NCBI RefSeq assembly: GCF_020991415.1
Contig: NZ_JAJMOY010000002.1
Coordinates: 558,001-622,000 of the forward strand
Source: Flavobacterium sp. ENC
GTDB lineage: Bacteria > Bacteroidota > Bacteroidia > Flavobacteriales > Flavobacteriaceae
Direction of reading: 5' to 3'
Length of the DNA: 64,000 bases
Shown one piece after another: positions 1 through 9,706 of the stretch (position 1 is the stretch's first letter; every line of letters begins with the position of its first letter). A program made the translations under genes and the position numbers. The notes under the pieces are model-generated. The model saw only the letters and a program-made list of their open reading frames with translations. It was not told the origin of the DNA and did not search any database.

Positions 1-52
1 GTTTATTCGAAATAACTGTATGGATATTCATCTGTACAATTTACAAAGAATT

Positions 53-430
53 ATGTTATATAAAAGTATATTGCTGATCGATGATGATCTGGACGACGCT
101 GAAATATTGTTTGAAGCTGTTAAGTCCTTAGAGGAAAAAATTATCTGCCGTATTGTTACCAGTCCCGTACTCGCACTGGAAGAACTCAAAAGCGGGCAAA
201 ATCTGCCGGAACTGATATTTCTCGACCTGAATATGCCAATCATGAGCGGACCTGAATTTTTACAACAGCTCAAAAAAGAAGCTGCCCTTGAGCACATTCC
301 CGTTATTGTATATTCTTCACATACTATCGAGATCATGCAGAAACTAACGCAGCAGTTTGATAAGGTGCGCTGTATCAGTAAACCGAATGACTATAAGGAA
401 CTCGTTTGTGTGCTTCAGGATATTTTATAA
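53..430 (+). CDS. Single-domain response regulator
   Basis: A 125-residue receiver-only (CheY-like) protein. Seen: the acidic pocket LLIDDDLDD near the N-terminus, the phosphoacceptor Asp at about residue 58 in LIFLDLNM, and the conserved Lys at about residue 110 in ISKP. There is no output domain, so it probably relays phosphate or acts by protein-protein contact. I start at the ATG at 53 because the fold begins there; an upstream ATG at 20 would add 11 residues with no domain content. It converges with another receiver-only gene at 488-913. Partner kinase unknown. Confidence 0.85.
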   Translation: MLYKSILLIDDDLDDAEILFEAVKSLEEKIICRIVTSPVLALEELKSGQNLPELIFLDLNMPIMSGPEFLQQLKKEAALEHIPVIVYSSHTIEIMQKLTQQFDKVRCISKPNDYKELVCVLQDIL

Positions 431-487
431 AACAACGAAAAACAGCTTGCAGCAGGTTGTCAATCTATGGCAGCGGAATTTTAAAAT

Positions 488-913
488 TTAAACAGCACTC
501 GTAGGGGTAAGGCTTGTGATCCAGTATTTCATTATGTTTTGAATCGTCTCCTTATAATCATTGAAGTCGGCTTCCTTTCTAAAAAAGCCCTGTGCATGGC
601 AATCGTAGGCTTTGATAACATTTTCAGGACTCTTTGAAGTGGACATAAAAATATAAGGCACACATTTTTTGCTGGTTTCAGGAGTAGATAAAATCTGCTC
701 CCGAAGTTCAAAGCCATCCATTTTAGGCATATTGATATCCGAAAGAATCATAAAAGGATAAACGGCAGGACTTGCCAGATAATCCACTACAAGTGTCGGA
801 TCTTCAAAAAAGACCAGCTTGTTTGGGTAGTTAAGGCTGTCAAAAATGTCCTGAAGGAAGATTCTGTCGTCTTCGTCGTCTTCGATTATAATAATATCTG
901 CTTTTCTTCTCAT
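488..913 (-). CDS. Single-domain response regulator
   Basis: A 141-residue receiver-only protein with IIIIEDDEDD at the N-terminus, phosphoacceptor Asp59 in ILSDINMPKMDG, the switch Ser/Thr region MSTSKS and a Lys in FFRKEADF. In Bacteroidota such 'rcp-like' receivers usually work with a hybrid or phytochrome-type kinase encoded elsewhere; no kinase adjoins it here. It faces the receiver gene at 53-430 tail to tail with no clear terminator in the 57-base gap. It lies 18 bases downstream of the exonuclease III gene on the same strand and could be cotranscribed with it. Confidence 0.85.
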   Translation of the reverse strand: MRRKADIIIIEDDEDDRIFLQDIFDSLNYPNKLVFFEDPTLVVDYLASPAVYPFMILSDINMPKMDGFELREQILSTPETSKKCVPYIFMSTSKSPENVIKAYDCHAQGFFRKEADFNDYKETIQNIMKYWITSLTPTSAV

Positions 914-931
914 AAAAATTAAAGGTAATAA

Positions 932-1738
932 TTATTTAATTGGTTTCTGACTGGCGGCAGTTTTTATTTCATCAATTTCAATCCAGACCGGTGCATGATC
1001 ACTGCTTTTTTCCCAACCGCGAACATGTCTGTCCACCCCGGCGGATTTCAGGTTTTTTGCGACCTGCGGACTCAGGAGGAAATGATCAATGCGAAGTCCT
1101 GCATTGCGGGAGTAGGCATTTCTAAAATAGTCCCAAAAGGTATAAATTATTTCATCAGGATATAACTTGCGGATAGCGTCGGTCCAGCCCTGATCGACAA
1201 TATCGGCAAATGCCTTGCGTACTTCAGGGAGAAACAAAGCGTCTTTAAGCCAGCGTTCGGGCTTATATACGTCAAGTTCGGTAGGCATCACATTAAAATC
1301 GCCCAGCAGAATCACCGGTGTTTTTAAACTCAGCAGGGTAGAAGCGCGGTGGGCCAGACGTTCAAACCACAACAGTTTATACTCCAGTTTCGGACCCGGA
1401 GCCGGATTTCCGTTGGGCAGGTACAGGCAGGCAATTACGAGGCCATCAATAAGGGCTTCCATGTAGCGGCTCTGCACATCGTCTTTATCGCCGGGAAGGG
1501 TTCTGGTGATCTCTTCTATTTCCCTATTGCGCGCCAGGATCGCCACACCGTTCCATTGTTTTTGGCCGTGCCAGATGGCATTGTATCCTGCGTTGTTAAT
1601 GGCTTTTTCGGGAAATTTATCCTGCGGCGCTTTCAGTTCCTGAAGGCAGACAATGTCTGGCTTTGTTTCTTCAAGCCATCTGAGCAGTACAGGAAGGCGT
1701 CCGTTGACTCCGTTGACATTATAAGTAGCTATTTTCAT
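932..1738 (-). CDS. xth: Exodeoxyribonuclease III
   Basis: A 268-residue enzyme of the ExoIII/AP endonuclease (EEP) family, which cleaves at abasic sites and degrades double-stranded DNA 3'-5' in base excision repair. Seen: MKIATYNVNGVNGR at the N-terminus, the metal-binding Glu34 in CLQELK, YLPNG, the catalytic GDFN motif and the C-terminal SSDHAPV Asp-His pair. Length equals that of E. coli XthA. It is probably cytoplasmic, as no signal peptide is seen. The initiator ATG directly precedes the conserved IATYNVNG strand, so the start is secure. Confidence 0.93.
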   Translation of the reverse strand: MKIATYNVNGVNGRLPVLLRWLEETKPDIVCLQELKAPQDKFPEKAINNAGYNAIWHGQKQWNGVAILARNREIEEITRTLPGDKDDVQSRYMEALIDGLVIACLYLPNGNPAPGPKLEYKLLWFERLAHRASTLLSLKTPVILLGDFNVMPTELDVYKPERWLKDALFLPEVRKAFADIVDQGWTDAIRKLYPDEIIYTFWDYFRNAYSRNAGLRIDHFLLSPQVAKNLKSAGVDRHVRGWEKSSDHAPVWIEIDEIKTAASQKPIK

Positions 1739-1859
1739 TATTTTGTTGTGATTTAAAGTCTTTAAAATTAATTCTTTAGTTCGAATTTATCTTATACGAG
1801 AAAAGGGTTTTGTTATTAAATTTACACGGAATCTGTAAGAAATAGAATGGATTAATTTA

Positions 1860-1958
1860 ATGGAATCCCATGAACAACAAATCAAACTTTAGGAACGTTT
1901 GATTCAGGCTGAAAAAGATAAAGTTGACTATTTGGAAAAAATAGTAAAAGCCAAATAA
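1860..1958 (+). pseudogene. Remnant resembling the C-terminal helix of an XRE-type regulator
   Basis: A 32-codon stretch from ATG to TAA with an in-frame TAG at codon 11. The reading is MESHEQQIKL, stop, then ERLIQAEKDKVDYLEKIV. This pattern (EQIKLYERLLQAEKDKV-like coiled coil) resembles the C-terminal tail of many Bacteroidota helix-turn-helix regulators. The N-terminal HTH is absent. The rest of the gap 1739-2091 shows only the msrA promoter candidate. Chance similarity of a short helix is possible. Confidence 0.35.
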
Positions 1959-2020
1959 ACTTTGTTTGAAAAATGTATGGAATGTGGATAATCCTGTAAA
2001 CAACACAACCGATAATCAAT

Positions 2021-2028
2021 TATCTTTG
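2021..2028 (+). promoter_or_regulatory. Bacteroidota -7 box upstream of msrA
   Basis: TATCTTTG matches the Bacteroidota -7 consensus TAnnTTTG and lies 64 bases before the chosen msrA start. No convincing -33 element was picked out by eye. Confidence 0.45.
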
Positions 2029-2091
2029 ATAGCACATTAATGAATGCAATAGGGGGTGAAAACCGCCCGTATAATTTTTAAAAGTGAAATC

Positions 2092-2583
2092 ATGGAAAAT
2101 TTAAAAAAAGCGTATATAGCCGGTGGATGTTTTTGGGGTATGGAAGACCTTTTTCGGGTACGCCCGGGGGTAAAAGATACAGAAGTCGGGTACTTAGGAG
2201 GGCAAAATGACAATCCAACCTATCAGAATCATCCGGGACATGCTGAAGGCATAGAAATTACCTACGACAGTACCGTTACAAATTATAAAGAGCTGCTGGA
2301 TTACTTTTTCAGGATGCATGACCCAACAACAGTAGACAGACAGGGCAATGACAAAGGTTCAAGCTACAGATCAGCCATTTTTATTCAGAATGAAGAAGAA
2401 AAACAAATCGCTGATGAAGTAATTAAAATTGTTAATGACTCCGGAAAATGGCCCGGGGAGGTTGTTACCACCCTTGAGCCCTTTACAAAATTCTGGGTTG
2501 CTGAAGACTATCATCAGGACTACCTTGTCAAAAATCCCAATGGCTATACCTGCCACTTTGAAAGGTTCGGTACTTTTTTGTAA
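2092..2583 (+). CDS. msrA: Peptide-methionine (S)-S-oxide reductase MsrA
   Basis: A 163-residue MsrA that reduces methionine-S-sulfoxide in proteins and free methionine. Seen: the catalytic motif GGCFWG with Cys13, then [17 protein letters not shown] and the [19 protein letters not shown] and EDYHQDY blocks typical of the family. The frame extends upstream to a GTG at 2056, but those 12 residues lack MsrA sequence, so I use the ATG at 2092. No signal peptide or fused MsrB domain. A hairpin terminator follows at 2650. Confidence 0.95.
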   Translation: MENLKKAYIAGGCFWGMEDLFRVRPGVKDTEVGYLGGQNDNPTYQNHPGHAEGIEITYDSTVTNYKELLDYFFRMHDPTTVDRQGNDKGSSYRSAIFIQNEEEKQIADEVIKIVNDSGKWPGEVVTTLEPFTKFWVAEDYHQDYLVKNPNGYTCHFERFGTFL

Positions 2584-2649
2584 AGCCTAATTCTATTTAT
2601 TTAAAAAATGACTAAGTGAGTAAATCATTTATAAAAGACAGTACTAAAC

Positions 2650-2676
2650 AAAAAGAGGCCCGAAAGCCTCTTTTTG
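2650..2676 (+). terminator. Intrinsic terminator after msrA
   Basis: GAGGC (2655-2659) pairs with GCCTC (2666-2670) around a short loop, flanked by A and T runs that lengthen the stem and give the U tract. Confidence 0.75.
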
Positions 2677-2857
2677 TATTTCTGGTAGTGATATTTAAAC
2701 GTTTATTCTGTTCTTACCTCTGGCGTGAACTTCCCGCCAGTGATCCCAAATACCTTTACTGCCACTCTCCAAAACTTCTTAAATAAATGAAAAGTAGCAA
2801 ATAATAATCAAAACGGTTTAAATAATAATTGGTGTTATGATAGTTCAAAACATATCA

Positions 2858-2865
2858 TACATTTG
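2858..2865 (+). promoter_or_regulatory. -7 box for the histidine kinase / LytTR operon
   Basis: TACATTTG fits TAnnTTTG and sits 27 bases before the GTG start of the kinase gene. The rest of the gap 2584-2891 holds the msrA terminator and no gene I can support. Confidence 0.5.
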
Positions 2866-2891
2866 TCTCACAACAACCAAAACCAAACCAC

Positions 2892-4826
2892 GTGAACTCT
2901 AAATTCCGTTTAACCGTTTTCTTACTATTTAATTTTGCAGCAGGCACTGCCTTTGCGCAAAATGCACAGATTGACAGTGTAAGGAACGTTTTGCGTTTTG
3001 CTAAAGCCGACACCGTGAAGGTGAATCAGTACAATACCATCGCTGATTTATATAAAGAAATCAATCCGGACTCTACTTTGTTTTATGCTCAGAAAGCAGC
3101 AGTTTTAAGCAGGAAAGCAGGATATAATTTTGGTCTGGGTAGTGCTTTTACCAACAAAGGAAATGCATCCATTATTTTAGGGAATTATCCGGTTGCCTTG
3201 CACTATTTTAAAAATGCCCAAACAGAATTCAAAATAGCGCTTCAGCAAAATCCGGATAAAAAAGCGTTAAGAAAAGGTCTGGCGCGCGCCTATGCCAGTG
3301 CCGGCGTAGTGTATTACGAGCAGAGCAATTATACACAAGCCCTGAAAAATTATGAACAAGCCTTAAAATTATATCAGGAAATTCAGGAACGGCCCGGTAT
3401 TTCGAAAGTATTAAACAATATAGGGACGGTCTACAAATCACAGCAAATTTATCCTAAGGCCTTATATTACCTGAAAGAAGCTTCTAAAATCCAACTGGCC
3501 CTTAAAGAACAAAATGCGCCTATCACGCTAACCAATATCGGCGTTATTTATTTTGAACTGGGCGAATATAAAAATGCCATTCACTATTACGAAAAGGCAA
3601 AAAAGGGATTTGACGAAAACCCTAACAACCGCGGATTTGCGCTCTTAAACAATTATCTGGGCGATTATTATAAAAAGCAGGACAACCAGGCACTGGCACT
3701 TGAATATTATCAGAAATCACTGGTTCTATACGACGAAATCCAGAATAAATTCGGTGCTTCACTGGCCTTATACAATATTGGATTGTTACTGCAGGAACAG
3801 CAAAAATACAGTGAAGCGCTTCCTTTTGCACTTCAATCGCTGGCCTACGCAAAAGAAATAGGCGTGCAGGACCAGACCTTTCATACCGAACAATTGCTGA
3901 GCGAATTGTATGAGTCCCTGAATGACCCCAAAGCAGCTTTAGCCCATTACAAAAATTACATCATGGCACGCGACAGCATCATTAACCAGGAAACCAATAA
4001 AAAGTTTGCCCTGGCAGAAATGAATTATGAATTTAAAAAGAAAGAAGCCCTGCTTTCCGAAAGCCATAAAAGACAAATTCAGCTGGTTGTTTTTTCGATC
4101 TTCGGGGCATTGTTACTGATAGCCTTAGGTATGGTAATTTATAACCGGATGCAGGTCAAACGTCAGCTGACACTCAAAAAAGAAGTGGCCGAATACGAAC
4201 AAAAGGCCCTGCATTTGCAAATGAATCCGCATTTTGTATTCAACTGCCTGAGTTCGATATCGAGTTTTATTGTGCAAAACGGAACAGATTCCGCTTTAAA
4301 ATATTTGTCCAAATTTTCCAAGCTAATGCGCCTTACGCTCGAATATTCCAAAGGGTCATTGATTCCGATTGATAAGGAAATCGAAAGCCTGCAGAATTAC
4401 CTGGAACTCGAACAGCTTCGTTTCCACGATAAATTCGAATTTGAAATTCAGGCCACAGAAAACGTCGAATTTAATATGGGTTTACCGCCCTTGCTCATTC
4501 AGCCCTTTGTCGAAAATGCCATTCTTCACGGGATGGTACCTAAAGAGGGGAAAGGGAAAATAAACGTGAATTTTGATGTGCAGCACCAACAATTGGTTTG
4601 TACGATTACCGATGACGGAATCGGTTTATCGGAATCGAAAATTTTAAAGGAAAATTCGGTTACAGCCCACCAGTCAATGGCACTGGACATTACAAAAAAA
4701 CGGCTGAAGATCATGGAATCCATCACCTCCAAATCGGCAAAAATCGAGATCATCGAATTAAATTCGGAACAACAAAAAACGGGCACCAGGGTTACTTTAT
4801 TCCTTCCTGTTCAATACATACCATAA
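2892..4826 (+). CDS. TPR-containing sensor histidine kinase (LytS/YehU-type)
   Basis: A 644-residue membrane kinase. Order: signal peptide ending near AFAQ (residues 1-23), several tetratricopeptide repeats (about 40-370, e.g. ALKNYEQALKLYQEI), one transmembrane helix (about 396-417), then a His_kinase domain with His447 in LQMNPHFVFN and an ATPase domain with the N-box FVENAILHG (Asn542) and DDGIGL. Periplasmic TPRs probably sense a ligand or partner. Translation starts at GTG. The LytTR regulator begins 12 bases after the stop, so the two form a cognate pair in one operon. Confidence 0.92.
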   Translation: MNSKFRLTVFLLFNFAAGTAFAQNAQIDSVRNVLRFAKADTVKVNQYNTIADLYKEINPDSTLFYAQKAAVLSRKAGYNFGLGSAFTNKGNASIILGNYPVALHYFKNAQTEFKIALQQNPDKKALRKGLARAYASAGVVYYEQSNYTQALKNYEQALKLYQEIQERPGISKVLNNIGTVYKSQQIYPKALYYLKEASKIQLALKEQNAPITLTNIGVIYFELGEYKNAIHYYEKAKKGFDENPNNRGFALLNNYLGDYYKKQDNQALALEYYQKSLVLYDEIQNKFGASLALYNIGLLLQEQQKYSEALPFALQSLAYAKEIGVQDQTFHTEQLLSELYESLNDPKAALAHYKNYIMARDSIINQETNKKFALAEMNYEFKKKEALLSESHKRQIQLVVFSIFGALLLIALGMVIYNRMQVKRQLTLKKEVAEYEQKALHLQMNPHFVFNCLSSISSFIVQNGTDSALKYLSKFSKLMRLTLEYSKGSLIPIDKEIESLQNYLELEQLRFHDKFEFEIQATENVEFNMGLPPLLIQPFVENAILHGMVPKEGKGKINVNFDVQHQQLVCTITDDGIGLSESKILKENSVTAHQSMALDITKKRLKIMESITSKSAKIEIIELNSEQQKTGTRVTLFLPVQYIP

Positions 4827-4838
4827 TACCGCAAACCA

Positions 4839-5600
4839 ATGATAACAGCATTACTAATCGACGATGACAAGCATTTACGAACGGGTTTAAAAGCACTTTT
4901 AGAACGTTATACCAATGATATTTTTATTGTTGGGGAAGCCGAAAGTGTAAAAACAGGAATCGCAGCCATAGAAAAATTGCGTCCGCAGGTTATTTTTCTG
5001 GACATTCATCTGACCGACGGGACAGGTTTTGATATACTCGAACGAATTTCCAAATTAAATGATAAGTTAAAAGCACATGTTGTTTTTATTACTGCGCACG
5101 AACAATATGCACTGAAAGCCTTTAGGTTTAGTGCCCTGGATTTTATTCTGAAACCTGTTGACCCCGAAGAATTACAGCTCACGATGGCCAAAATCAAAGA
5201 AGCGGTCGGAAAAAACAATTCATTTGAGAACATCGATTTATTGCTCGAAAACATCCGAAAGAAAGTTGACAATTTCAAGAGAATCGCTTTATCTACCAGT
5301 GACGGAATCCATTTGTTTGAAGTATCGGATATTATCCGTTGTGAAGCCAAAATCAATTATACCCAGTTCTTTATCAAAAACCATAAGCCGGTTTTGATTT
5401 CGAAAACACTTAAGGAATACGAAGAACTGCTTTCGGAACACGGTTTTGAGCGTATTCACCAGTCACATCTAATCAATTTATCCTATCTGAAATCCTATAT
5501 TAAAACAGATGGCGGATATGTGATTATGGCGGATAATGCCCATATTCCGATTGCCCAGAGCAAGAAAGAAAAATTGCAGGAATTAATCAATTCACTTTAA
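4839..5600 (+). CDS. LytTR-family response regulator
   Basis: A 253-residue transcription factor with an N-terminal receiver (ALLIDDDKHL, phosphoacceptor Asp55 in FLDIHLTDGTGF, Lys in ILKPVD) and a C-terminal LytTR DNA-binding domain (about 145-250, with FERIHQSHLINLSYL and the terminal IPIAQSKKEKL). LytTR proteins bind direct repeats in promoters. It is cognate to the TPR kinase immediately upstream. The LRR surface protein follows 51 bases later on the same strand and is a possible target or operon member. This is inferred from position only. Confidence 0.93.
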   Translation: MITALLIDDDKHLRTGLKALLERYTNDIFIVGEAESVKTGIAAIEKLRPQVIFLDIHLTDGTGFDILERISKLNDKLKAHVVFITAHEQYALKAFRFSALDFILKPVDPEELQLTMAKIKEAVGKNNSFENIDLLLENIRKKVDNFKRIALSTSDGIHLFEVSDIIRCEAKINYTQFFIKNHKPVLISKTLKEYEELLSEHGFERIHQSHLINLSYLKSYIKTDGGYVIMADNAHIPIAQSKKEKLQELINSL

Positions 5601-5651
5601 CACAAAATCATCCCCGATATTTTCTAACGCATATCCAAACGACTAAAAATT

Positions 5652-8600
5652 ATGAGAAAAAAATTACTCTTATTGGCATTACTATTCACCGCAATAGTAA
5701 ATGCCCAGAACGTCTCTGTGCCTGATGCAGCCTTTAAGGCAAAATTACTGGAAGCTGATATTACTAATATCATCGCCTTTAATGCAGCCGGAAACGCTAT
5801 AAAAATTGACAGCAATAATGACGGGGAAATTCAGAACAGCGAAGCACTGGCCGTGTCGAGACTGCGCATTTGGAATTCGTCTATTCTTGACCTGACCGGA
5901 ATTTCCAGTTTTACCAATCTTAAAAATTTAGACTGTACCAATAATTACCTGCTGAATCTCGATGTTAGCAGCTTAGCAAATCTGGTTACTTTAAACTGCT
6001 CCGGAAATTTTATCGGAACATTAGACGTGAGTGCATCGCCCAATCTGACGCAGTTATTTTGTGATGGCAACAGATTATCGAATCTGAATATAAACGGTCT
6101 CACCAAACTTACTTTATTGTATTGCAGCAACAATCAACTGACCAATTTAAACCTGACAGGTACAACAGACCTAAATGCGTTTATTGGCGAAAACAATAAA
6201 CTGACCACTCTTAACATAAACGGTTTGCTCAATCTTAAAACCATAATATGCAATAACAATAAGCTGGCGAGCTTAAATGTAAGCAGCGCAACAAATCTTG
6301 AAGACATACACTGTGGCCATAACCTGCTGACGAGCCTCGATGTCAGTGCTTTGCCTAATCTTACGCAGCTTAATTGTTTTTACAACCAGATTACGAATTT
6401 AGAGGTAAGCAATGCAACAAAGCTGAAAGTTTTGAGCTGTGGTGAAAATAGTATTGCAACCCTGAATTTAAACAATCTGACAGCACTTACGACTTTAGAA
6501 TGTTCTTATTTGCCGAACAATTTAATCATTAACGGCGCAAACTTAAATGCGCTTAAAAACTTCCTGTATACCGGTACCAATTCAGTGATAACGCTAAACG
6601 GATTTCCGGCTGTTGAAAACCTGAACCTGAGTTTAGCACAGGCAAACGTAACTTTAAATGTGTCCGGTTTTAACCCGCTCGCTAATTTGTATTTGTTTGG
6701 TAATCCCACCACCAGTTTAACCATAAACGGTTCAGGGGTAACAAAAATCAAAGCCATAAACTGTTCCAATAGCCAGCTGACGAGTCTGAACTTAAACGGA
6801 TTAAGTGATTTGAATTCGTTAATTTGCAACAACAATAAACTGACTACCTTAGACCTGTCTAATCTGTCTCATCTGGAGTACCTGGATTTTAGCCGAAACA
6901 AAATTACCGAAGCCGATTTAAGCCTGCTGCCCAATTTAAAGCATTTAAATGTCAGCAACAACAAACTTACCAGCCTGAACGTAAGTGGATTATCGGGCCT
7001 TGAATATTTGGATTGTTCCAGCGATGCTTCAACAGATATTATAGGCAATCAGCTTACGGAATTAAATGTGACAGGTTTAACCAATCTTACATATTTAGAC
7101 TGCTCCAACTATTTATTTGACAATGTATTAGGTGCAGCAGGAAACCGAATCACGTCTCTGGATTTGAATCATTTAATTCATTTAGAACAATTAAAACTTT
7201 CCAAAAACCGTCTGGCCAGTCTGATTGTAGACGGATTAACCAGTCTTACAACTTTGGATTGTTCGTATAATCTGCTGACTAATCTGGATTTGAACGGCTT
7301 AACAAATATTACGAATTTAAATTACGCCCACAATCAGCTGTCTAACCTGAATATGACAGGTCTCGTTAAGATTACCGAATTAGATTGTTCGCATAACAAT
7401 ATCAGTACGCTAAATGTGGAAGCGATGCCAAATCTTACCAGATTGAACTGCAGCAACAATAAAATTGTAACATTAGGTATAAATGGTCTTAACCAACTCG
7501 CTAATTTATATTGCGATAACAATCAGATTACGGCACTGGACGTCAATTCCTTTTTAAATCTGACAGAATTCAGCTGTAACAGCAATCAACTGACAACCCT
7601 TGAAGTGAACAACCTGACAAAGCTTGTTTATTTTCAATGTAATGGAAATCACCTGACGACTATAAATGTGAGTGCCCTGACCAATCTGGTCAATTTTACC
7701 TGCAGTTTTAACCAATTAACCAGTGTTGACGTATTGCCGCTCACAAAGCTCGTTTATTTTCAATGTGATAACAATCAGCTTACTACACTTGACGTAAATA
7801 CCCTGACTAATCTTGTTGAGCTTAATTGCGGTTTTAATCAGCTTAGTACTATTGATGTCACTCCGCTGACCCATTTGCGAAGTCTGATATGCGCCCACAA
7901 TCAGCTTACAACCCTTGATCTACATAACGCTCCGGATATGGAAGGACTGTATTGCAATGACAATCAGATTGCCACACTGGATGTAAGCGTGCAAAACAAA
8001 CTGATGTATTTATGGTGCCAAAACAATGCACTTGCCACTTTATTCCTGAAAAACGGAAGTAACGAAGTAGATTTAAGATTTGCAGACAACCCGGCATTAA
8101 CATATATCTGTGCTGATGATGCGCAGCTGGCGTCTGTGCAGACAGCACTTAACAATCTCGGAATGAATGCAACAGTATCGAATTCGTATTGTAGTATTAG
8201 TCCCGGAGGACCGCACAATACCGTGATCGGAACCACTATATTTGATGGCAATAATAACGGCTGTAACCTTAATGATCCTTTACATCCGAACATTCGAATA
8301 GACATCAGCGATGGTGCTGCTATCGGAAGTGCTTTTACAAATGCAGAAGGAATCTCGACCTTTTACACGCAAGCCGGAAATTTTGATATTTATCCCAACA
8401 TAGAAAATGCAGCTGCTTTCAATATTTCGCCGGCCGCTGCTTCGATCTCCTTTCCGGATGACAATTACAATACCAGCAACCAAAGTTTTTGCCTGTCTGC
8501 CAACGGAGTCCTTCCTGATCTGGAAATCGTCATAAGCCCGGTTACTCCGGCAAGGCCAGGTTTTGAAGCCACCTATAGAGTAGTCTATAAAAATAAAGGA

Positions 8601-9587
8601 AACCAGGTACTGTCGGGTACTGTTACACTGGCGTTTGATGATGCAAAACTGAATTTGCTTTCTGCCCAGCCGGCAGCAGCTGCTCAGACAACCAATAATT
8701 TAAGTTGGGATTACGGTGCTCTTTTGCCATTCGAAAGCCGTGTTATCGAACTTGTATTTAAGGTAAATTCTCCGCAGGAAAGCCCTGCTGTGAATAATGG
8801 CGATGTAGTAAACTTTGTCACCGCCATAACACCGGTTACAGGCGATATAACTCCGGCAGACAATACCTTTGCCTTCAATCAGATTGTTGTAGGTGCTTTT
8901 GATCCTAATGATATAACCTGTTTAGAAGGGCAGAGCGTTTCCCCGGGTACGATTGGTGATTACCTGCATTATACCGTCAATTTTGAAAATACCGGAACGT
9001 ATGCAGCCGAGACTGTAATTGTAAAAGTGGTAATTGATGAAAGCAAATACAATATCCATTCGTTGCAATTGTTAGACACCTCACATCCGTCACAAACCAT
9101 TATTCGGGGGAATGTAGTTGAATTTGTTTTTTCGCATATCAATTTAGTTGCACCGCCTGTTGCTCAGGTTACCGCAAAAGGCCCTCCGGTGGGTGGTCAT
9201 GGCAGTATATTGTTTAAAATACAGACTTTAGACAATCTGATAAGTGGTGATAAGGTCGAAAAACAAGCGGATATCTTTTTTGATTACAACGCTCCAATTG
9301 AAACCAATAAAGCCGAAACGGTTTTCCAATCGCTGGGCACCAAAGATTTTGAAATGGATAAAAGCATTACACTGTATCCAAATCCTACCACAGGAAATGT
9401 GACGATCAATTGTGACAATACGATCAAAAAAATAGAGTTGTTTGATGTTCAGGGAAGAATCCTGCAAACCAAAATTGAAGACAGTAACGCTACGCAGCTC
9501 AATATTTCAAACAGAGCCAACGGACTTTACTTTGTCAGAATTACGACTGCTAACGGTACTAAAGTCGAAAAAGTAATTAAGGAATAA
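5652..9587 (+). CDS. Giant leucine-rich-repeat surface protein with T9SS sorting domain
   Basis: A 1311-residue exported protein. Seen: signal peptide MRKKLLLLALLFTAIVNAQ; about 35 leucine-rich repeats of 21-23 residues (about 65-820, pattern LxxLxCxxNxLTxLDVSxL); a short SdrD B-like module near 855 (FDGNNNGCNLND); a DUF7619-like beta domain (about 940-1220, with PND, GDYLHYTVNFENTGTY); and a C-terminal T9SS type A sorting domain (about 1235-1311, LYPNPTTG to KVIKE). It is predicted to cross the outer membrane through T9SS and attach to the surface or be released. Ligand unknown; adhesion is plausible. It shares its C-terminal architecture with the delta-60 protein at 25653-29240. Confidence 0.9.
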   Translation: MRKKLLLLALLFTAIVNAQNVSVPDAAFKAKLLEADITNIIAFNAAGNAIKIDSNNDGEIQNSEALAVSRLRIWNSSILDLTGISSFTNLKNLDCTNNYLLNLDVSSLANLVTLNCSGNFIGTLDVSASPNLTQLFCDGNRLSNLNINGLTKLTLLYCSNNQLTNLNLTGTTDLNAFIGENNKLTTLNINGLLNLKTIICNNNKLASLNVSSATNLEDIHCGHNLLTSLDVSALPNLTQLNCFYNQITNLEVSNATKLKVLSCGENSIATLNLNNLTALTTLECSYLPNNLIINGANLNALKNFLYTGTNSVITLNGFPAVENLNLSLAQANVTLNVSGFNPLANLYLFGNPTTSLTINGSGVTKIKAINCSNSQLTSLNLNGLSDLNSLICNNNKLTTLDLSNLSHLEYLDFSRNKITEADLSLLPNLKHLNVSNNKLTSLNVSGLSGLEYLDCSSDASTDIIGNQLTELNVTGLTNLTYLDCSNYLFDNVLGAAGNRITSLDLNHLIHLEQLKLSKNRLASLIVDGLTSLTTLDCSYNLLTNLDLNGLTNITNLNYAHNQLSNLNMTGLVKITELDCSHNNISTLNVEAMPNLTRLNCSNNKIVTLGINGLNQLANLYCDNNQITALDVNSFLNLTEFSCNSNQLTTLEVNNLTKLVYFQCNGNHLTTINVSALTNLVNFTCSFNQLTSVDVLPLTKLVYFQCDNNQLTTLDVNTLTNLVELNCGFNQLSTIDVTPLTHLRSLICAHNQLTTLDLHNAPDMEGLYCNDNQIATLDVSVQNKLMYLWCQNNALATLFLKNGSNEVDLRFADNPALTYICADDAQLASVQTALNNLGMNATVSNSYCSISPGGPHNTVIGTTIFDGNNNGCNLNDPLHPNIRIDISDGAAIGSAFTNAEGISTFYTQAGNFDIYPNIENAAAFNISPAAASISFPDDNYNTSNQSFCLSANGVLPDLEIVISPVTPARPGFEATYRVVYKNKGNQVLSGTVTLAFDDAKLNLLSAQPAAAAQTTNNLSWDYGALLPFESRVIELVFKVNSPQESPAVNNGDVVNFVTAITPVTGDITPADNTFAFNQIVVGAFDPNDITCLEGQSVSPGTIGDYLHYTVNFENTGTYAAETVIVKVVIDESKYNIHSLQLLDTSHPSQTIIRGNVVEFVFSHINLVAPPVAQVTAKGPPVGGHGSILFKIQTLDNLISGDKVEKQADIFFDYNAPIETNKAETVFQSLGTKDFEMDKSITLYPNPTTGNVTINCDNTIKKIELFDVQGRILQTKIEDSNATQLNISNRANGLYFVRITTANGTKVEKVIKE
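6050..8050 (+). repeat. Tandem LRR coding repeats
   Basis: Within the LRR gene the units are also alike at DNA level: motifs such as AACAATCAGCTTAC and AATCTGAC recur every 60-70 bases, most densely at 7500-7950. This fits growth by tandem duplication or slippage. Boundaries are approximate. Confidence 0.7.
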
Positions 9588-9611
9588 TTCAGGTAATTCT
9601 ATTCCGCTTAG

Positions 9612-9650
9612 AAGCCTTCTGAAATCATACGATTTTGGAAGGCTTTTTTT
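9612..9650 (+). terminator. Terminator after the LRR gene
   Basis: AAGCCTTC (9612-9619) pairs with GAAGGCTT (9638-9645), followed by a T run, 25 bases after the LRR stop codon. Confidence 0.75.
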
Positions 9651-9706
9651 ATATTTAATTCGAAATAAAAACATGCTTTTGCAGTTTCGAATTAGGGTAA
9701 CAGAAA

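Noticed and set aside
2703..2805. Minus-strand 33-codon frame reading LFKKFWRVAVKVFGITGGKF, overlapping a CTGGCG/CGCCAG hairpin at 2723-2743
   Set aside because: It looks protein-like but has no start codon and no family I recognise; it could be a gene tail remnant or chance, so I do not call it.
5652..9587. CRISPR-like array suggested by the regular spaced repeats
   Set aside because: The repeats are in frame, encode leucine-rich repeats and vary at third codon positions; they are coding repeats.
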